Assembly: GCA_037127255.1 (NCBI GenBank) | Contig: JBANSL010000013.1 | Location: 56,383,688 to 56,447,687, forward strand | Source: Persicaria tinctoria | Lineage: Eukaryota > Streptophyta > Magnoliopsida > Caryophyllales > Polygonaceae | Reading direction: 5' to 3' | DNA: 64,000 nt | In this document: positions 10,878 to 21,930 of the stretch, in pieces | How positions within the stretch are numbered: position 1 is the first letter of the stretch | How the letters are laid out: each line of letters begins with the position of its first letter | Program-made: the position numbers and the translations under genes | The notes under the pieces: model-generated | The model's database searches: none | Seen by the model: the letters and a program-made list of their open reading frames with translations, nothing else | Told to the model about the DNA's origin: nothing

Positions 10878-11024
10878 TCACTTGGACATCGACAATGCCC
10901 TCTTTAGCAAATGAAACTCAGGAGTACATCTAGGTAAGTGAACACAACATATGAAGAAGTTGAAGTCAAATGATATGATATTGAAGAATGTCTCCAACTC
11001 TTCATATGCTTGAGTGTGACTTCC
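10878..11024 (-). pseudogene. C-terminal remnant of a B-type ORF in element D
   Basis: A minus-strand ORF next to the primer binding site ends in PEFHLLKRALSMSK. This resembles the end of the B protein at 16,932-17,669 (AQEFDKLLRALTMSE), and the location, between primer site and hairpin, is the same. The remainder of the B protein is absent. It is read as a shrunken relic of the same unknown gene family. Confidence 0.4.
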
Positions 11025-11039
11025 CAGCGAGCGGCGCCA
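11023..11039 (-). other. primer binding site of element D, 3' half altered
   Basis: Minus strand TGGCGCCGCTCGCTGGG. The first eight bases match the tRNA-Asp-type site of the neighbours, while the second half reads CTCGCTGG, identical to D's own LTR motif rather than the usual GTTGCCGGGG. The LTR edge (TGACTGAGGG) is at 11,044. Confidence 0.55.
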
Positions 11040-11118
11040 ATTTTGACTGAGGGAAAGTCGTATATTTACCTCGTCAAAAATAAATCTCAAACAAACAAAC
11101 TAGTATAGAATGCAAGTA

Positions 11119-12134
11119 GCATGACTCATCCAACTTGCCACATTCCACAATACCATATCATCCTTATCATACCATTCAGCCACATTTATGTATTCATAAT
11201 TAAGTATCAACATATCACATAACTCGAGTTCATCATAATCATAATATCTTAAAAGCACGAGTTAACGATACATAATCATAACATTTGATCATGCTATTAA
11301 TTAATCAAGCATGCCATTAGTCCACATAAATCATGGTATTATACAATCATTCACATCAATCATGCTAGTTAGTCATCGAGCACATAATTCCCGAGTTAGT
11401 CCCGAAAACCGATTCGAAAACCAGGTAACCAATTAAAACATTCGAACTTAAAATCTCATAAAGTGCATTTCCCAAAACTCCCAAATTAGGCCCTCAAATC
11501 AGTCCTTGAAATCCCCCAAAAGCTTTGAAAACAAGATGCGAAAAAGATTGTAAAAAATGTAGAAAAACAAAGTTAAAATGCTCGGACAGAGAGACAGTCG
11601 CGGCCACGAGTTAGCCTCTCGCGCCCACGAGACTCAGCGGAGCCTCTCACGATCACGAGCAACTCGCGCCTGCGAGACCATCGAGTTGCGGCCGTGAGTC
11701 CGATGTCCCCTCTAAGGGCACACGGACTCCACCTCACCGCCGCGAGTCACCCATGTCGTTGCCGCGAGTTAGAACCCTAGTTGGATGTTCTTCCTCAGGT
11801 CGCGAGCTCCCTCTCGCGGCGGTGAATACGTCCCTTAATCCTTTGTTTAAGGGACATGTGTGGCCTAATAAGAAGTTGTTTGGGGATCCCCTTTTCCGAA
11901 TTTTTCCCAAGGTACCTAGGCACAAATTAGTACAAGAATAGATAGAAAAACATGAAGGTGTTAAGAGATTTCTCACCCAACACTTCCTTGGTCCACTTCT
12001 TCTTCTCTCGGGTGGCTTTTAAGGTGATTTGAGGTTGAAACTCCTAGATCCGCTTGTTGGGTGAGTGAGAGGAGTTAGTTTAGGATAAAGAAGAGAACTT
12101 GGAGGGTTGAGAAGTGAAATGAAGAGAAAAGGTT
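11119..12134 (-). repeat. element A 3' LTR, distal part
   Basis: From CTTGCCACATTCCACAATAC (about 11,130) it matches the 5' LTR from about 35,383. It contains about 230 bases (11,331-11,560) that the 5' LTR lacks, and a GC-rich island at 11,590-11,830 with repeated CTCGCG/CGCGAG motifs. It stops at 12,134 where B is inserted and resumes at 18,968. Confidence 0.75.
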
Positions 12135-13324
12135 TGATGAACGGTTTTTAGTCGCCTAAACCGTATCAAAATAAATCCGAACCTACCTAACTAATGTAGT
12201 GTGGTAAGCACGAGTCGATCCCACAGAGAATCAAGTTATTCCTAAGTTAAGGTTATTTACCAATTAGTATGAAATGAGGGTTTTTGAGTGGTGAAAATAA
12301 GAAAGAAAATAAAATAAACTACAAACAAATTAATGGAGATAACGATTAATAAAATAGTTTCACCTACAATTATCCACTTTAGTTGGTTGAAACGATCCTT
12401 GTAACTTCTTCTCATCCTTTTAAGTTTTCTATGAATGCCCTTGTCCCGACCTAATATGGTTACTAGTCCAACCAGTCCTAGAAACCCTTATCAATAGAAC
12501 AGTCCCTAAAGAAGGATTTAACCCAATTGATAGCTTTAAGTCCAGAGATTAGCCAAGGTATTTGCAGTCCCTAAAGAGGGATTTAACAACACATCCAACT
12601 TCCTACTCATTCAATTAGTTCAACCAGCCCTAAAGGAACAAGTTTGCCACTTGGGTTAAGGTTCACAACCAGGAATCTACAAAACCCTAGCAATTGAATT
12701 GATTCTACCAAGTTGATCAGACAAGCTAGAATAAAACAATCAATAATAAAGCGCAAAGAAGTCGAAACATTCAATATAGGAAATAAGGAATAAGATTCAG
12801 AAACTCACAATCAATCTAAACAAAGCTTCAAATTGTAGACAAAATGGGAGAATTTAGGTGTCCATAAAAATAAAACAAAACATACTTAGGGTTAAGAGGA
12901 AGCAAAAATTAGTCGGCAATTCACGTTCGGCCTCGTTCTATCGGCCTCCTTTTGCCCTTTCTCCGTATGAATGTAATTAAGTATATATATAGAAGTGCAA
13001 ACTATCCTAATCTATCCTAATTTACATAATATAATATATTTATCTAATTCATCTATCTAAATCTATATGGTACGGCAACCACTTCATGAGCCGTATATGT
13101 CTTGAGCCGTATCTCCCCCGTATGTACTTCATCAACTTGCAACTTATCCCGCCACGTATAATTTGTTCAATTTCCGAACTAGCTCTAAAATGCCTGAAAT
13201 AAATAACACACGGGTGTAGACTTTGAAAAACAAATAATATCAAATAAACTATAAAACATGTAAAGAATGTTCTAAATTAATATGTAAATCTATACTAAAA
13301 ACATGACCAAAGTGTACTCTATCA
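12135..13324 (-). repeat. 3' LTR of element B
   Basis: Direct repeat of 17,778-18,967. Contains the segment AGTCGATCCCACAGAGAATC shared in diverged form with the LTRs of D, E and I. Both LTRs have the short ORF at 13,049-13,243, but it has no recognisable domain. Confidence 0.9.
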
Positions 13325-14725
13325 AACTACCCCATGCTTAGACTTTTGCTTGTCCTCAAGCAATGAAAAACAAAGATAGAATTAATCATCCCACAAATAA
13401 GATCTTCATGCTTTAATTTTATAAAAGCAACATTAAGCAACAGGAGTCATGAATAAGAGAACAAACATCCTAGCAAGTACATGAGCGATCCAATAGTAAA
13501 GGCAAATTTTAATCCAACCTCACCGGGATAATGTGTTTCACTCAAGCTCTCATGTGTTTAGGCTTTAAAGTCCAACTCTCAACTCAATCCAAAATGCTCT
13601 ATACACCGTGAAAGTCATTACTTGCAAACAACATCATGAGGACTTTTATAGGGTTGTAATGGGGCTTTGGTAGGAATATAAGGCATGGGAAATATTTAGG
13701 CATGTGGTGCTAAAAATCCAGGAAAAAAGAACAACAATCAACCAGAAAAACACCAAAACTTCCATACTTCGCAAACCATTCCAATAACATAAACTCCAAT
13801 ACACATAGCAATTAGCTCTTCGATTTCAATAGCCACACAACTTATGCAATTTTTTTTTTATGATGACTTATTTTCTTTTATGCTTACTTTTGCCCCTATG
13901 TGAATTTTATCCTCCCTAGGTCCAAGCTTACTAGACTTTTACTCCTAAGTGAATTTTATCCTCCTTAGGCCCCTAGTAATAAGTCATCTCTATTATGCAA
14001 GAAGGGTTACCTTATTTTGGCTATGCCTCTCGCAATGCACAATCATACGTATATCATCTCCACTCAAAGCAACTCCAACATAAAGATTTTTCACCAATTC
14101 TCCTCCTAATTCCCGGATAGGGTCAGGCTAATCATTGGCTATGATATATTTTTGTGGAGCTATAAAAAAGAATAGGCTTTAAGGTTCAGATGGGCTTCAA
14201 GCAAAGGATAATATGTAAGGTAGATAGGGTATAATATGGCTAAAGAAAACATGCCTCAATCATTTGAAATTCACAAGCAACATGTGCAACTGTTATGAAA
14301 AACAAGCATATGGAGAGTATAATCACACAATAAAAGCAAAAAGGAAATAATTATGAATAGTCCCTATAAGGCCAAAATCAAACTCACAAGGGTTATGTTT
14401 TTTATATTTCAATTAAACCTCAACTATGAATCATACTTGCTCAATTATATTCTCAAATCCTGCTCCAAAAATCATTTTCAAGCAATTCAATCAAATTATG
14501 GGATTTATGCAATGAGATCATAAAAATGAATCAGAGGACAAACTAAACCAAGATGAGTATCGTTAATAACACCTAAATGCAATGAAATGCATAGCAAAAA
14601 TTGAAAAAAAAACACACAAAAAAAAAAGAATAAAATAAAATAAAAACTAACAAATATAAATACGGAGCTACACTTGAGTTCCCCACCCCATGCTTAAAGT
14701 CTTACTTTGTCCTCAAAGTAAATAA
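13325..14725 (-). other. non-coding cassette of element B bounded by two polypurine-tract-like sites
   Basis: The outer site (13,325-13,340; minus strand AAGCATGGGGTAGTT) is the polypurine tract that abuts the 3' LTR. A second similar site (CCCCACCCCATGCTTAAAG) lies at 14,685-14,705. Between them are the CTAATTCCCGGATAGGGT segment and flanking blocks shared with D and C. There is also a local duplication around GTGAATTTTATCCTCC at 13,901-13,970. Confidence 0.55.
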
Positions 14726-14749
14726 AAGAAATAAAAGAGGTAGAAGAGA

Positions 14750-16850
14750 CTCACAAAGTAATCAGGCTTATCATTCAGCTCAAGACTAGGCAGTGATGTA
14801 GCCTCTCATCAGAGTACAACTCAGAAAACAAGTGATATCCTTATGGAAATTCAGCAGCAAATCCCACCAGATAACGCAGCAGTAACTCGTAAAAACCAGG
14901 CTAGCAGCTCACAACAGCAAAAACAAGCAAAACTAGAATAGTAATCAGTAGCAGATTCATTTCAGTAGCAAAGGAATATCAAAAGCAGAAAATTCAGCAA
15001 GAGAGGTGACTATTCCTAAGTACTAACACCCTTAAAGTGTGGTAAAAGAGTAAAAATTACAGCCCTGGGTGTTTAGCAGAAACTTTAAGCAACAACTTGG
15101 ATGTAATCGGCATTTGTGATCCGTCTTGGAGTTGGAAAAATATAGGCCTATCGTCTTCTTTACCAAAGGTCATGGCCAAGACACAGGGCAAAGAAAACAC
15201 AACCAACAAAGCAGTCCAACTTTCCAAGCATAATAATATCATCCAAGTAAAAGAAATACAAAACCATGTATATAAAAAATCAGCTTTATCAGTACCTACT
15301 TAATCACTTATGACAATTTAAAAACATGGAATTCAAGTGATTTCAAGAAGCAAGAACTGAGTAAGCAAAAATTGAAGCATGAACACCATCTCAAAGTAGC
15401 TATACTTGTCTTGATAATAACACTTGACAATAACAAAAATCAACCCTATAGATCATGCTCATCCATACTTTGCAACTAATTAAATTCATGAAAAGAAATT
15501 GATATGGACACAGGGAGCAGTAAACAACAACCAATCATAAAAATCATATAGGCCGACATGAAGCACAAACTAACTAATGTAGAGAGTAGCAAAAATAACT
15601 TAGTTGATTTTAGATATGATGAGAAGAAACTGATCAGCTACAGAGTTCAAGGCATAAGAGTTTCAAAATCAACATTAAGGCATCTCAACAAAATCATCAG
15701 TAAACTCGCTCAAGAGCAAACAGACTCGAATGGAAAAATCTCATAGTTCACGTAATCTAGTCCAGGAGAATGCTCAAAAGCCAGAAAATCATAGCACTAC
15801 TCCCCTTAATCAAGGTAAAGACAAGCCACACTTAAAAGTCAGACTAATCTCACATAACATCCAGAGTTCAAAGTTGAATAGCAAATTATCAACAATGCAG
15901 CAGTTCAAGCACATGTTCAGCACAATAGACTTCCTAGCACATTATCAATTACCCACTCAACAATTTCAATCACCAAGATGAGGCAAAATCCGGCATTCAC
16001 CCAGACCCGTAACAATCGAACTTTCTCAATCAGTTCAACATTAATTGAGCACACAAACAGTCCGGAAGATCCCAAAATCGAAATCGATAAACAATTAGCA
16101 CAGGGAGAAGATACCTGCACTAGTGGGGAGGCTAACGGTGGCAGCAACGGCTATCCTCATCGAGCGAAAACGCAGGGCACGGAACTACAACAGCTGGATC
16201 TCGTGGTGATGAAGACGGCCCTGGAAAACCGGCGGTGGTCGGAAGGAGGCCCGGCGGAAGGATTTGCAGTGGTGGCTGGCAGACTCTGAGAGGGTAGACG
16301 CGGTTCAGGGTTTCGGTGGTGGACTACCGGGATGAGGGGAACGGAGGTGAGGAGCGGGCGGTCTCAGATGGCTGGAGGTAGATGGTGATGTCGGAGATGG
16401 TGGCTGGCCCGACGGCAGAGGTAAAGGTTGAGCATTGCCGGCAGCGGAGAACACACGCTGGAGAAGGGGATGGTGTTGGCGGCCGGGAGAAAGTAGAACA
16501 GAGAGGAAGAAAGTGGAGACAAAAGCTGGATGACAAGGGGGCTGCTGCTGGTGGAGTGGTGGTTGTTGGCGAGGAGATCCCGACCAGGAGCGAGAGAAGA
16601 AGGCGACGAGGGTGGCGCGGAAAAGCGATGCAGCGGTCCGGCGATCGCTGGGCTTCAGGACGGAGTGGTGGCGGATGGTTTCGCCGGTGGAGGCGAGGGA
16701 ACGAGAGGAAGTGGTGATCTGGTGGTCTGGAGGCGTGGCGGCGATGGAGAGAGGTGAACAAAGAGGTGGCGGTAATGAGGGAGGCACGGTGAGGAAAGGG
16801 AGAGAGACATGAGAGAGAGGGTTCTGTTTTCTTTTCTTCTTTTTTTTTTA
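14750..16850 (-). other. captured host-gene-like segment in B: GC-rich exon with donor, then intron-like DNA
   Basis: On the minus strand the sequence starts with CT-rich leader-like DNA (about 16,830-16,790), then a GC-rich, Pro/Ser-rich open stretch (16,787-16,305) and continues to a consensus-like donor CACTAGTGCAG|GTATCT at about 16,115. From there to about 14,750 the base composition changes abruptly to T-rich, intron-like sequence without ORFs. This looks like a 5' exon and first intron of a host gene carried inside the element. The encoded segment is low-complexity and I cannot name the gene; it may be untranslated leader. Confidence 0.5.
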
Positions 16851-16931
16851 CGAAAATAAAATAATATAGTATAAATTAATCCTAACTAAAAAATAAAAAG
16901 GGAAAAAGAAAAAAAAAATACCTTAGTTGGC

Positions 16932-17669
16932 TCACAATCTCTCTAAGATCGATTCAGACATTGTTAAAGCCCTTAACAACTTGTCAAACTCTTGGGCGCT
17001 TATCCCACATAAACGAGCATGACTCTCTGCAAAGGATATGTAATACCACCAATTCAGTTTCATTGGTGGCTTCTCAAAATATGCGCTCCTTTTTTGCCAT
17101 CTTTTAGCTCTTTGTCCGTTTGCACCCTCATTAAATTCAAACAATAGAATCCCCATTGTGAAATTTTCCTCATCTTGCTCATCTATCCATTCTTCTAAGA
17201 TCTCCTCGTCAAGAGAGATGATAGCGTAGTCGTCACTAACCACCACCTCCGTCTCCCTAGGAAAAATCTCTGAAATAATTAGAATTGTAATTTGGTGAGC
17301 CATTTGGATCTGTTTCATCTTGTTATTGAAATCAGTTTGGATCATTATAAGTTGGGAATCCATTGCGGCAAAGTGTTCTTCCAAAAGGGGCAACATGGAC
17401 GATTCATGTGATGTTTGCAGAGCCAGACATGGAGGCTCTAGTTTTCCGGTTTGGAGCTCTAATTGTGCAATCTCATGTCTAATATCCACCTCACGAGGAA
17501 GTTGAGTTTTGCACAAATTGTATACTTCCTTAACCTTTCCAATCGGAACTCTAAACACTGGACAATCTTTAAATATATGATTAGAAACTCCGGAAAAATC
17601 ACAAAAGAAATCATGAGTCATCTTTAGAGGGAACCACCTAGACACACGAACACAAACAGTTAGTAGCAC
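16932..17669 (-). CDS. unknown protein of element B (245 codons)
   Basis: The only long, uninterrupted ORF of B begins about 90 bases after the primer binding site, the position normally taken by gag. I do not recognise the family. Visible features: an early cysteine pattern C-x2-S-x4-H-x4-C (FFCDFSGVSNHIFKDC) that resembles a zinc knuckle with the second Cys replaced by Ser; a run of amphipathic helix in the middle (QLIMIQTDFNNKMKQIQMA); an acidic region (DEEILEEWIDEQDEEN); and an aromatic C-terminal segment (LNWWYYISFAE) ending in EFDKLLRALTMSE. Element D keeps a related C-terminal remnant at the same position. It may be a diverged Gag-like RNA-binding protein, but that is inference. Confidence 0.45.
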   Translation of the reverse strand: MLLTVCVRVSRWFPLKMTHDFFCDFSGVSNHIFKDCPVFRVPIGKVKEVYNLCKTQLPREVDIRHEIAQLELQTGKLEPPCLALQTSHESSMLPLLEEHFAAMDSQLIMIQTDFNNKMKQIQMAHQITILIISEIFPRETEVVVSDDYAIISLDEEILEEWIDEQDEENFTMGILLFEFNEGANGQRAKRWQKRSAYFEKPPMKLNWWYYISFAESHARLCGISAQEFDKLLRALTMSESILERL

Positions 17670-17756
17670 GGGGGTTATGAACCGTAAGATAGGCTCACAA
17701 CAAAGTTAATTATATACAATAATTGGCAAACACACAAACAAAGAAATAAACTTGAT

Positions 17757-17774
17757 TCCCCGGCAATGGCGCCA
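17757..17774 (-). other. primer binding site of element B (tRNA-Asp type)
   Basis: Minus strand TGGCGCCATTGCCGGGGA, one mismatch from the usual Athila/Tat tRNA-Asp site, starting three bases from the LTR edge at 17,778. Confidence 0.85.
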
Positions 17775-17777
17775 ATT

Positions 17778-18967
17778 TGATGAACGGTTTTTAGTCGCCT
17801 AAACCGTATCAAAATAAATCCGAACCTACCTAACTAATGTAGTGTGGTAAGCACGAGTCGATCCCACAGAGAATCAAGTTATTCCTAAGTTAAGGTTATT
17901 TACCAATTAGTATGAAATGGGGGTTTTTTAGTGGTGAAAATAAGAAAGAAAATAAAATAAACTATAAACAAATTAATGGAGATAACGATTAATAAAATAG
18001 TTTCACCTACAATTATCCACTTTAGTTGGTTGAAACGATCCTTGTAACTTCTTCTCATCCTTTTAAGTTTCCTATGAATGCCCTTGTCCCGACCTAATAT
18101 AGTTACTAGTCCAACCAGTCCTAGAAACCCTTATCAATAGAACAGTCCCTAAAGAAGGATTTAACCCAATTGATAGCTTTAAGTCCAGAGATTAGCCAAG
18201 GTATTTGCAGTCCCTAAAGAGGGATTTAACAACACATCCAACTTCCTACTCATTCAATTAGTTCAACCAGCCCTAAAGGAACAAGTTTGCCACTTGGGTT
18301 AAGGTTCACAACCAGGAATCTACAAAACCCTAGCAATTGAATTGATTCTACCAAGTTGATCAGACAAGCTAGAATAAAACAATCAATAATAAAGAGCAAA
18401 GAAGTCGAAACATTCAATATAGGAAATAAGGAATAAGATTCAGAAACTCACAATCAATCTAAACAAAGCTTTAAATTGTAGACAAAACGGGAGAATTTAG
18501 GTGTCCATAAAAATAAAACAAAACATACTTAGGGTTAAGAGGAAGCAAAAGTTAGTCGGCAATTCACGTTCGGCCTCGTTCTATCGGCCTCCTTTTGCCC
18601 TTTCTCCGTATGAATGTAATTAAGTATATATATAGAAGTGCAAACTATCCTAATCTATCCTAATTTACATAATATAATATATTTATCTAATTCATCTATC
18701 TAAATCTATATGGTACGGCAGCCACTTCATGAGCCGTATATGCCTTGAGCCGTATCTCCCCCATATGTACTTCATCAACTTGCAACTTATCCCGCCACGT
18801 ATAATTTGTCCAATTTCCGAACTAGCTCTAAAATGCCTGAAATAAATAACACACGGGTGTAGACTCCGAAAAACAAATAATATCAAATAAACTATAAAAC
18901 ATGTAAAGAATGTTCTAAATTAATATATAAATCTATACTAAAAACATGACCAAAGTGTACTCTATCA
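17778..18967 (-). repeat. 5' LTR of element B
   Basis: Direct repeat of 12,135-13,324 with few differences (for example GGGGGTTTTTTAG versus GAGGGTTTTTGAG at about 17,920). Next to it on the right, A's LTR resumes with GTGCCAACTTACCCTTCC. Confidence 0.9.
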
Positions 18968-19851
18968 AGTGCCAACTTACCCTTCCTAGACACAAAATCA
19001 AGAAAACGAATTCCGGTGGCCTCGATCCTTGACTTTCGGGTTGAGATGTGGCTTCAGCTGACCTCCTTGGCTCCTTGGAAGGTGGTGAGGGCTGCTGGAC
19101 TCCTTGGATCTTAACGAAGTAAGACAGTGGGTGGTTGTATTTGGAGGGTGATACCGAGAAGAAGAGGGGAAAAATGAGGGCCCCTCCGTGGTTTTTTGGG
19201 TGGTGGTTTAAGGGGAGAGAGGGTGGTTGTGGGTGTGGGTTGGGGCGACACAAGGAGAGAGGAGAGAGCAAGAGAGTGTTTAGGGTTTTTGGGTTTGTGA
19301 AATGTGGAGCTTCCAACCTCTCCTCTCTTTTTAAGACACAATGGCATGCTTAAGTTTGTCATGTTATGGAGGTTGAATTTAGATGTTGTCTTGGACATAT
19401 CTTCATGAGTGATTTGTGGTGAGATTGGGAGGTAAGGAAGTGAGCTTGTCTCTTTCCAAATTTGAGGGGTGCAAAGGTGGGAGAAGGGAAAAGAGGGATG
19501 TGGGTATTCTTCCTTCACATTGGATGGGCTTGGGGTTAGGGCATCTCGGCTAAGGTTAGAGTAATAGGAGTACGAGCCTTGGTTTCGATGTTGAAATCTT
19601 GAATCCCGAGGTGCGTCCCGAAATTAATTCCCGAAGTTAGCTTCCCAATTCTTGCTCTCTCTTCCGCGAAATTAGATTTTAAAACCGAGAATCGATGTTG
19701 CCATGTTAGTTTCAAAATTTTAGTTAGGTCGAAAGTCCGCTTTACGAGGTCAAAGTCCGAGGTAGACTGTTTTTCCGCTAAATTCCACTTTAAAATTCAT
19801 TTTGATTTTCTTTTTTCGAGAAATTAGGATTTAAAAATTCGAGCCTTTACA
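18968..19851 (-). repeat. element A 3' LTR, proximal part
   Basis: Matches 36,174-37,078 of the 5' LTR and ends with TTCGAGCCTTTACA at 19,851, the LTR's TGTAAAGGCTC start on the minus strand. Minus-strand ORFs here (18,933-19,518) are LTR sequence, not genes. Confidence 0.8.
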
Positions 19852-19885
19852 TCATCCATCTCTAAAAACAAGCCTCGTCCCTGAG
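19852..19885 (-). other. polypurine tract of element A
   Basis: On the minus strand the sequence before the 3' LTR reads AGGGACGAGGCTTG...AGAGATGGATGA, the purine-rich priming site for plus-strand DNA synthesis. Confidence 0.6.
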
Positions 19886-20529
19886 ACTAAACCAAAACAA
19901 AGGGAGTGGATGAAGTCAGAATAGGTAAGTCTGGGGAGCACTCCATCGACCCCGTAAGTGCCTTACAAGTGCACCCATGAGATACTCACAGTGTCCTAGT
20001 CATGATCGTGACACTCCCAAGGTCGATGAAGAACGTAGTATGGCCTTACCACATTCTACTTCGGCTCCTGGGTCACATCATACTCAAGCGTCATACGCCA
20101 CCACTAAGTCTCAGCAAGCAATCACAGGTGCCCCCGTAGATGCCCGTATCCACTTCGCAAAACGTCGTGACATAGCTCGGATCGAGTTTAGTTGCTTAAA
20201 TCCCCATATTAGTAGTTTTCAAAAATACCTTTCCAAATTTCAAACTCGACGTTAACAACCCATTTTCCTAAATTTTCCGGAATTCCCTAATCATCATACC
20301 ATCCACCGCTAAGGGCTAACCCCATATTTCCTTCCTAGGTTCCAAGTCAAAATCATGTTTCACCATTTCAATATCTAGCAATTCTATCATCAATTATTAT
20401 ATACATAGAGGAGAAATCAAAATCTCAAGATAAGCAGTAGATCATAGCACATCATTGCTAGTCACATACCATAATATATAACACATCATCACATTATCCA
20501 AGCTCATCATATCATATCACCAAGGATCG
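19886..20529 (-). other. 3' untranslated region of element A
   Basis: Sequence between the chromodomain-like end of pol and the polypurine tract. Only a short plus-strand ORF (19,977-20,255) without recognisable content; no gene. Confidence 0.4.
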
Positions 20530-20990
20530 CACTTGAGATGTCAAAGAAATGTCTACGCTAGGCTCTACATAGGATGCAAGCAACTCATCTAGGACATCCC
20601 CATAGCTAGCTCGAATGCCCTCCTCGGTCTCCCAGGTGGCTTCCTCAGGACTCCTTCTAGACCACTGAACCAGAAGCTACCTCACCGGATGCTCTGCAAA
20701 GGGATGGTCAGGCTCGATGTGAAGGTCAGAGTGGTCAAGGACATGGCTAGAGTCGGGAATATACTGACGGAGATAGGACATGAAAGACGCCATGGACGCC
20801 TGCCAAGGATGGAGGTAAGGCCAAACGATAAGCTACCTCACCGACTCTCTCTAGGATCTCAAATGGGTCAATGAACCTCGGACTCAACTTCCCTTTGATT
20901 CCAGATCGTCGAAGTCCCCTAGTAGGTGAAACTCGAAGCCACACGTGCGAGCCTACCTCAAACTCGAGCTCGGTCCTCCGTCTATTCTCA
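20530..20990 (-). pseudogene. integrase C terminus and chromodomain remnant of element A
   Basis: Minus-strand ORF 20,944-20,747 carries the post-core integrase segment with RGLRRSGIKGKLSPRF, GPFEILER-type (DPFEILERVGEVAYRL) and GVHGVFHV, typical of chromovirus integrases. After a frame change, 20,720-20,560 encodes a chromodomain-like piece including LLVQWSRRSPEEATWETE. The chromodomain directs integration into particular chromatin in this clade. Stops and frameshifts make it non-functional. Confidence 0.75.
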
Positions 20991-21847
20991 TATTTCTTCT
21001 GACGATCCTAGGCAACCCTCATGTGCTCACGAAAGCAACCCACCTGATCAACTGTCTTTCTGACGATCTCGGGTAATGACAAAACTGTATCTGCATGCTC
21101 GTCCTAGCAAACTGGCGACTTGCATCGCCTCCCGTACAAAGCCTCGTATGGAGCCATCTCAATCGACGCGTGGTAGCTGTTGTACGAAAACTCCACCAGT
21201 GGTAGCTATTTTTACGAAAACTCCACCAGTGGTTGATTCCTGACCCAATGATCCTGGTCAAATACAATCCTCTCTGGTGCTCCATGAAGCCTCGCAATCT
21301 AGCGAATGAACTCGTCTGCTAACTTCGATGTTTGCCACGTCACCTGGATCGTTATGATGTGGGCCGACTTGTTTAACCTATCAACCACAACCTAAATGGC
21401 GTTGAATCCCCTGACGTCTCACCTTAGCCCTGTAATAAAATCGATAGAGATGTCCGTCCACTTCCACTCGGGAACTGGTAGCAACTGAACAGGTCCTCCT
21501 AGTATCTAGTGCTCAATCTGAACCTGCTGGTGAACCTAACACCCGGCCACGAGCTCTGCGATGTCCACTCCCATCTTCTACCACCAATAACTCCTCCTCA
21601 AATCCTAATACATCTTATTCGTTCTAGGCTGGGCAGAATAAAGGGTGAAGTGAGCCTTCTGCATGATCCTCTGCCTCAAATGTGACGTCAACAGAACCAC
21701 AATTCTGCCCTGAAAAGTCAGAATCCCGTATGCTCTCTCTGCAAGCTCTCTGAATCTGCCCTGAGCCATCCACTCCCTCGGAAATTCAATATTCTCTAGA
21801 CAATCTGCTTGACCCTGCTGAATCTCTGCTGATAACTCTGCCTGCAT
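20991..21847 (-). pseudogene. integrase zinc-binding and core region of element A, degraded
   Basis: The ORF 21,847-21,605 ends with the integrase N-terminal region (KAHFTLYSAQPRTNKMY), where the second histidine of the HHCC zinc site seems replaced by glutamine; after a stop the same frame shows a YWW block. The catalytic core that should follow (21,600-21,000) is broken by many stops and a local duplication of CCACCAGTGGTAGCTATT-like sequence around 21,196-21,235. No intact D,D-35-E triad is visible. Confidence 0.6.
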
Positions 21848-21930
21848 CTCTAAGAATGATAAGTGCCTGCGATCTTGCTAAATCCACACCTCAAAGCAGC
21901 ACCTCAACTGTCGCCTCTTGGTGAGTCTTC

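Larger units (their letters stand above)
7044..11118 (-). mobile_element. element D: non-coding Athila-related LTR element, truncated at both ends
   Basis: On the minus strand: 5' LTR remnant (11,044-11,118), primer binding site (11,023-11,039), a short ORF remnant, the hairpin at 10,803, a motif-bearing stretch at 10,330-10,720, a non-coding cassette (8853-10,310) and 3' LTR. There are no gag, protease or pol motifs, so it is non-autonomous. Its 5' LTR is cut at about 11,119 where A-family LTR begins, and its 3' LTR lacks its terminal bases, so both outer ends were lost to rearrangement. Related by cassette and primer site to B and C. Confidence 0.6.
12135..18967 (-). mobile_element. element B: non-autonomous LTR element inserted in A's 3' LTR
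   Basis: Two LTRs of equal length (1190 bp, 12,135-13,324 and 17,778-18,967), nearly identical, start TGATGAACGG and end CTCTATCA on the plus strand. The primer site next to the right LTR makes the element minus-strand. Internal content: one ORF (16,932-17,669), a gene-like captured segment (about 14,750-16,850) and a non-coding cassette (13,325-14,725). No gag, protease or pol. A copy of the A LTR without the insertion (around 36,171-36,180) shows the empty site, so the boundaries are well supported, although the target duplication (AGGTT left, AGTGC or AAGTG right) is imperfect. Confidence 0.85.

Noticed and set aside
15057..16289. Small ORFs on both strands at 15.0-16.3 kb
   Set aside because: AT-rich intron-like DNA; short frames without conserved content.
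16305..16787. Overlapping long ORFs on both strands at 16.3-16.8 kb as separate genes
   Set aside because: GC-rich low-complexity sequence opens several frames at once. No frame has a recognisable domain; best explained as part of the captured exon-like segment.
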